Source: Filosporella fistucella (taxonomy: Eukaryota; Ascomycota; Leotiomycetes; Helotiales). Taken from it: 64,000 bases of DNA. The translations under genes and the position numbers were made by a program. How positions within the stretch are numbered: position 1 is the first letter of the stretch; every line of letters begins with the position of its first letter. The notes beneath the pieces were generated by a model. That model did no database searches. It had not been told where the DNA came from and saw only the letters and a list, made by a program, of their open reading frames with translations. Below are positions 60,111 to 64,000 of the stretch, in pieces. The stretch is from contig JAQJZZ010000005.1 in NCBI GenBank assembly GCA_030077755.1, positions 2,480,001 through 2,544,000 on the forward strand. Reading direction: 5' to 3'.

Positions 60111-60556
60111 GGTCACCTACTTGCGAGGAAATGCTGGGGAAGGATTCGAGAGACATGGGAAATTTTCAAGTGCTCCTTGTATTGGTGCAGAGCTAAGCTA
60201 TTACACAATCACTGCGCGATGTGGTGATGGCAACCAAATTTCATGCATCAAAGGTGGGAGATGGCTTCCCTACCCCACTATGCTAAGGTCAATACGCTGA
60301 AAGTACGGAGGTATTCCCGCTGCCGTTATCGTTGCCGATTAAATAGCCGTTTTGCGGGCCGGGAGGTTGCAAAACTCCTTGTCACATCTTATCAGATTCT
60401 TCATCGCCGTCTTCTCACGGCTTTCAACAATGTTGTTGTACCGCTCCAGTTCTAGCATCAGTTGAAATTGCCAGAGCGATAGCTTGATCCTCTCCACCGC
60501 ATTCACATTCACATCACATTGGTATCGTCCGACTCATCCGTGATTTCCGGCAGACC
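60111..60556. other. Divergent intergenic region
   Basis: About 450 bp between the carboxylesterase ATG and the Zn2Cys6 relic; contains their promoters. It includes GC-rich CGGGCCGGGAGG at about 60355. No defined site is claimed. Confidence 0.35.
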
Positions 60557-61147
60557 ATGGCCAACGGGGTCCTGAAATAGCACCCCAAATTACTCATCCA
60601 CGGAAGCGTGCTCCACAAGCCTGCACAGCATGTCATAGCAAGAAGATCAAATGTGGAGGGGAATATCCCCATTGTCAGACATGTACTTTACATGGGAGGG
60701 TGTGTGTTTATGGTATATCTAGGAGAAACACAAGGTACGTCAACCCACCTTGCGGTTACGGCTGGTATCCGAAATTGGGAATAGAGGCTTCAATTTTGAG
60801 AACAACAACTGATACTAAGTTGATGAAGGCGAAAGATAGATAGTGGGCCGATCGCTGAGAATGCTCAACAAGATGCCTCCCCAATTTCAGACAAAACATC
60901 CCCAAATACGTCTCAACGGTCAACGCAATGTGAGGTAGTCCTAGCATCTGATCAATCTACCAGTTTATTCCAGACATACTTCACCTGTATCCATCCCATC
61001 TGGCCCCTCCTTTACAAACCTCGTTATTCTTCATTGAGTTTTCCTCAGTTGGTTTCTCGTCTGCCTAAGTCTGTGGTACTCTCCATTTATGCCATCGCAG
61101 CTTGCCTGCTGCCGGAGGAGCGCTCTTCAACGCCATCTGGAGATTGA
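60557..61147 (+). pseudogene. Truncated Zn(II)2Cys6 transcription factor
   Basis: N-terminal part of a fungal binuclear zinc-cluster regulator. The DNA-binding motif is complete: CTACHSKKIKCGGEYPHC followed by QTC and six residues on by C, that is Cx2Cx6Cx6Cx2Cx6C (60625-60705). A 109-nt intron (60735-60843) is followed by a Ser/Thr-rich linker and the start of the fungal-specific regulatory domain (FQTYFTCIHPIWPLLYKPRY, SVVLSIYAIAACLLPEE). The frame then stops at 61145-61147, after about 190 codons, while family members usually exceed 500. The only nearby ATG with good context (60557) is out of frame by one base, at a G4 run (60566-60569). No continuation of the regulatory domain is seen in the next 1.5 kb. 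I call it a pseudogene, though a short expressed form cannot be excluded. Confidence 0.7.
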
Positions 61148-62735
61148 AGTTCTCGAAAACTGGGGATCACTTATAGACGCCACAACCTTAGATTTTCTCA
61201 AGAATATTTATATAATACTAGATTTTAAAGATCCTTCGCACATGTTGTATTTTTGCGATGTGCCGTTTGTCTGTGCCCTTCATGTTCTCCTTCAACCTCT
61301 CTCCCATTCCCTCCCATCCTTCCTGCCTCGAATCTGGCAGCAAGTACTCTGTTCATAGATGTACATGTCGGTCGATTCCAATCACCTTTTGAACTTGATA
61401 CAAAAAGACTTATGCGTGCATCCAGCAATCCTATACTCTCCCACCGTCCTACCTGGTACGATGCGGTATTCCTTCCCCGCGCACTCAAGTCTCGATTCGC
61501 TCTTCTCACTCGCCTCAAGACACACATGCTCTGGATTGAAACATGTTTCCTGGTGACATCTCCTCGAGAAACACATCTGTTGGGATTTCTCTCGCGCTTC
61601 TTCGGCCTTGGAACTGTCGTAAGTCTGCCATTCTTCGATATAAATTTTCAAACTCACGATGCTACAAATTCTCAAGCAGTCAACTACTCACGCTCTTGCT
61701 TAAAACCTGACGGTTTTCGGCCTTTCGGATGATCCTTTTTCAGTACTCGGATTTGGAACCCTTCTTTCTGCATCGTGTCAGTACATCGCCAACTTCGAAA
61801 CGTGCGAAAGCTTACATTACTTGGAACATGGTCAGAAAGCCAGCAATCACTAGATGTCATTATAGTTTTTGCTCGCCCTTAGACTGGAGATGTATTTTCT
61901 CTTGCTGTGATGGTTATCTGCTCCAGAGCTCTTTTTGCTTTGGAATGATTCAGGACTCTCAGTTCGGTTTCAATGATTGGTCCCATCATGAAAAGCTACT
62001 GCTTGAGCCAACAACCTAAAGTTTTAACAATTCTTCTTTCTTGCTAATCTCTGGAAATAGTAAGCTCGTAAGAATTGTGAACCTGAGTAGTAATGAGACC
62101 TCAAACATAAATGCCCTGTGGAGCTTCACGTGTTGGGTTCGCGTTCACTGATTTACAGGGGCTTCCAGGCGGGCAAGCCGCCGAAAGGCACTGATCAGAT
62201 GTCAGCGCCTGCCAGCAGCGAGTAAACAGAAACCATGAGCCACGGCACTGAACCCTATCTCAGCCTCTTCTAATTCTTCCCGGTCATCAAAAACCATCAC
62301 TTTGAGATATGGAAGAATAAGGATCGGAATTTCTCCTCATTCACAAGCCTCAAGTAAAGAGGAAACTATCAGATTGCGACTTGTAAGCAATGTACCACAA
62401 TACTGAAATTTGCGTGAAAATTAAAATTAAATCCTATAACAGAAAATGCCAACCCCGCGTTTCCCTTCCTTTCAAATTCATTCGGGTTTTCTTTGGACTT
62501 TTCATGTTTCATTCCTTTAAGGTTTCGTTTTGGGTAATTCGATTATATTGAATGATGTCCAGATTGCAATCCGGAGAGCAGTTTCTTTACAAAGGCCAGA
62601 GATCCAGTCCTCCAAAAACGACAAAAATATCCCACACTTCAATCCGTTTCCATCAGCTAATCATCTTCATTTGAACCACCACTGTGCCCTAGCAGGCCAT
62701 CCCCTGAGTCCTAGCCTTTCATCTTCGAGCTATTT
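61148..62735. other. Intergenic
   Basis: About 1.6 kb with several mutually overlapping open frames (61253-61732 plus, 61382-61675 minus) but no family signature and no splice plan that joins them. It may include decayed 3' parts of the zinc-cluster gene, which I could not recognise. Confidence 0.35.
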
Positions 62736-63252
62736 TCAAGCAAGAGTTCCCATCTCTTCAAAATCAAAGATAGGTCCACAATAGCACTTCTGACTCGTTT
62801 CGTTCCATGCTATCCTCTTGGTTGCAATGCAAATGAGGTTTTTGCAGAGAACATTGAGACTGACGCAATCACAGCCTTTGGTAGTCTCATTTATGACTTT
62901 CCCTGACCGTCTTGGGCATGGTTCGCTGGCAAGACAATAGGGTTTGACATCCGGTGGACAGATACAGCTGGACGTCTTGGTGTCCCAAACGCGTGGGATT
63001 TCAAACGGAGCGAAGCCGCAACGTGGTGCATCGGTGCAATCATTTGGTACACAATTGCAAAATGGCTCCAGGTGGTATCCTTCCAAGCACATGATCTTGC
63101 ATGTTGGCACACTGGTTTGTGTAGGTGAGAGTGATGTTGTTGCTAAGAATGATTAGTACAAATAGCGAAATGTCTAAGGATACCGTACTGGTGGCCGCAG
63201 GGAATGCCAGTGCAAACCCGAAAGCAAGTGAGAGGGTAAACAATGATTTCAT
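62736..63252 (-). CDS. Small secreted Cys-rich protein, 156 aa, 16 cysteines
   Basis: Two exons: 63189-63252 and 62736-63142, with a 46-nt intron (GTACGG...TTCTTAG, phase 1). The start at 63252 begins a signal peptide (MKSLFTLSLAFGFALAFPAA); an upstream in-frame Met would hide it. A short Thr/Ser/Pro segment leads to the mature part with 16 cysteines: VPTCKIMCLEGYHLEPFCNC, DCTDAPRCGFAP, SCICPPDVKPYC, PCPRRSGK, KGCDCVSLNVLCKNLIC and KCYCGPIFDF. The spacing suggests four or five C-x-C-containing modules stabilised by disulfides. Only the acceptor at 63143 gives the Cys-rich frame. No known family recognised; size, secretion and Cys content are those of candidate effectors or wall proteins. That role is inference. 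Confidence 0.7.
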
Positions 63253-64000
63253 CTTTGGTTTTGGCGTTACAGCTTGTGTGGTTTTGATTCTATATTTGAG
63301 GGGCACGCACTAGAAATATATATTGAATCAGCAGTTGCATTCATTGTGCAAAAGTAATGTACGTCCAAGGCACAGTACGAACTCGGAAGGTAACACGAGG
63401 GAAGTTCCACGATTCTCGTAATATGCCTAATGTACTGAAGAGAAAACAACTCCCTCGGAATACCGCCTATTTGATTCAATGCCGTTCTAGGAAATATATA
63501 TATTACGTTGATTCCGAGTTCTATAAATGGTTTTTCGGCAAAGAGTACCGACATTAGCCAAAGTGCAGGTCGGAATGTATACCCCGCGCTTTGCTGGACC
63601 ATGAGCTTGTAACATTTATCGCCAATGCTTCATAGCATAGCCATATTCCAACGGAGCTGCACAGTAACTAGGAGTATCTTTAGTCTATTGCAGCTAGGTA
63701 GGCCCTCCGAACGTGTGATACTGCCTTGGTGAGATATGCAAGCTGTAAAAGGGGAACATGCGGTTGTCATGAGAGTGGGATCATCTGATTTAGCATCAAT
63801 TTTCTGGGTAAGAAAGTAAGTATAGGATGATGATTCCGTCTGAATAAGACTTGAGACCTGGCGAAATTGTTTACAAAATGTAGACTTGTTGTTTTCTTCA
63901 TGATCAAGTGACAGGAAATAATCCCCGGCTACATTGCCTTGGGGAACGCACTTCTTTCACTACGACACCGAAGGATATTATAAGAATGAGCTGCCGACAC
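63253..64000. other. Window end, no supported gene
   Basis: Promoter side of the Cys-rich gene and further sequence to the window edge. A 111-codon minus-strand frame (63267-63602) lacks recognisable features. TATATATA occurs at 63316 and 63495. Nothing else is supported. Confidence 0.4.

Noticed and set aside
61253..61732. 159-codon plus-strand frame with overlapping minus-strand frame
   Set aside because: Both strands open over the same stretch and neither shows a domain or continues the zinc-cluster gene.
1..64000. tRNA, rRNA, CRISPR, LTR or intact transposon
   Set aside because: Looked for cloverleaf-like boxes, direct terminal repeats and transposase/polymerase motifs by eye; none found. 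A covariance-model scan would be needed to exclude small RNAs.

Overview
This window looks like nuclear DNA of a filamentous ascomycete, probably a leotiomycete-like Pezizomycotina fungus. The lineage is inferred from gene content and style, not from a database match. The genes carry short introns (about 45-62 nt in most, one of 461 nt) with GTAAGT-type donors and CTAAC-like branch sites. The protein set is typical of such fungi: ADAM metalloprotease, fungal Kog1/Raptor, a Tea1-like kelch protein, PITH-type thioredoxin, GH18 chitinase and Cys-rich secreted proteins. All gene models were spliced by hand from the sequence, and each intact model closes in frame.

Layout. 1-6 kb: the 3' end of an aldehyde dehydrogenase gene, a 64-residue zinc-binding-type protein, a decayed gene, and a mitochondrial-type HAD phosphatase. 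6.6-15.4 kb: a secreted or membrane and metabolic block with a Cys-rich membrane protein, a nitrilase followed 120 bp downstream by a molybdopterin oxidoreductase, a GH18 chitinase with a GC-AG intron, and a membrane-anchored ADAM protease. 16.3-24 kb: a 57-residue membrane protein, a long degenerate minus-strand region of unknown identity, and a 1441-residue CorA-like membrane protein. 24-36 kb: housekeeping genes (thioredoxin-PITH protein, cytosolic aspartyl-tRNA synthetase, the TORC1 subunit Kog1/Raptor) interrupted by a divergent, inactivated transporter/TauD-dioxygenase pair. 36-47 kb: a 3.3-kb intergenic region with a C25 tract, a kelch/coiled-coil polarity protein, and an acid-lipase-family sterol-esterase-like enzyme. 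48-64 kb: an accessory-looking stretch with a broken M4 metallopeptidase, an Arg/Lys-rich orphan, a nine-exon low-complexity secreted protein, a type-B carboxylesterase next to a truncated Zn2Cys6 regulator, and a 16-cysteine small secreted protein.

Two themes stand out. First, extracellular and plant- or soil-facing functions (chitinase, proteases, esterase, nitrilase, small secreted proteins) alternate with conserved growth-control genes. Second, at least four loci are clearly or probably inactivated, mostly by small insertions, deletions and internal loss (MFS transporter, TauD dioxygenase, M4 peptidase, Zn2Cys6 factor), and two more stretches look like older coding relics. I saw no rRNA or tRNA gene, CRISPR array, or intact transposon.
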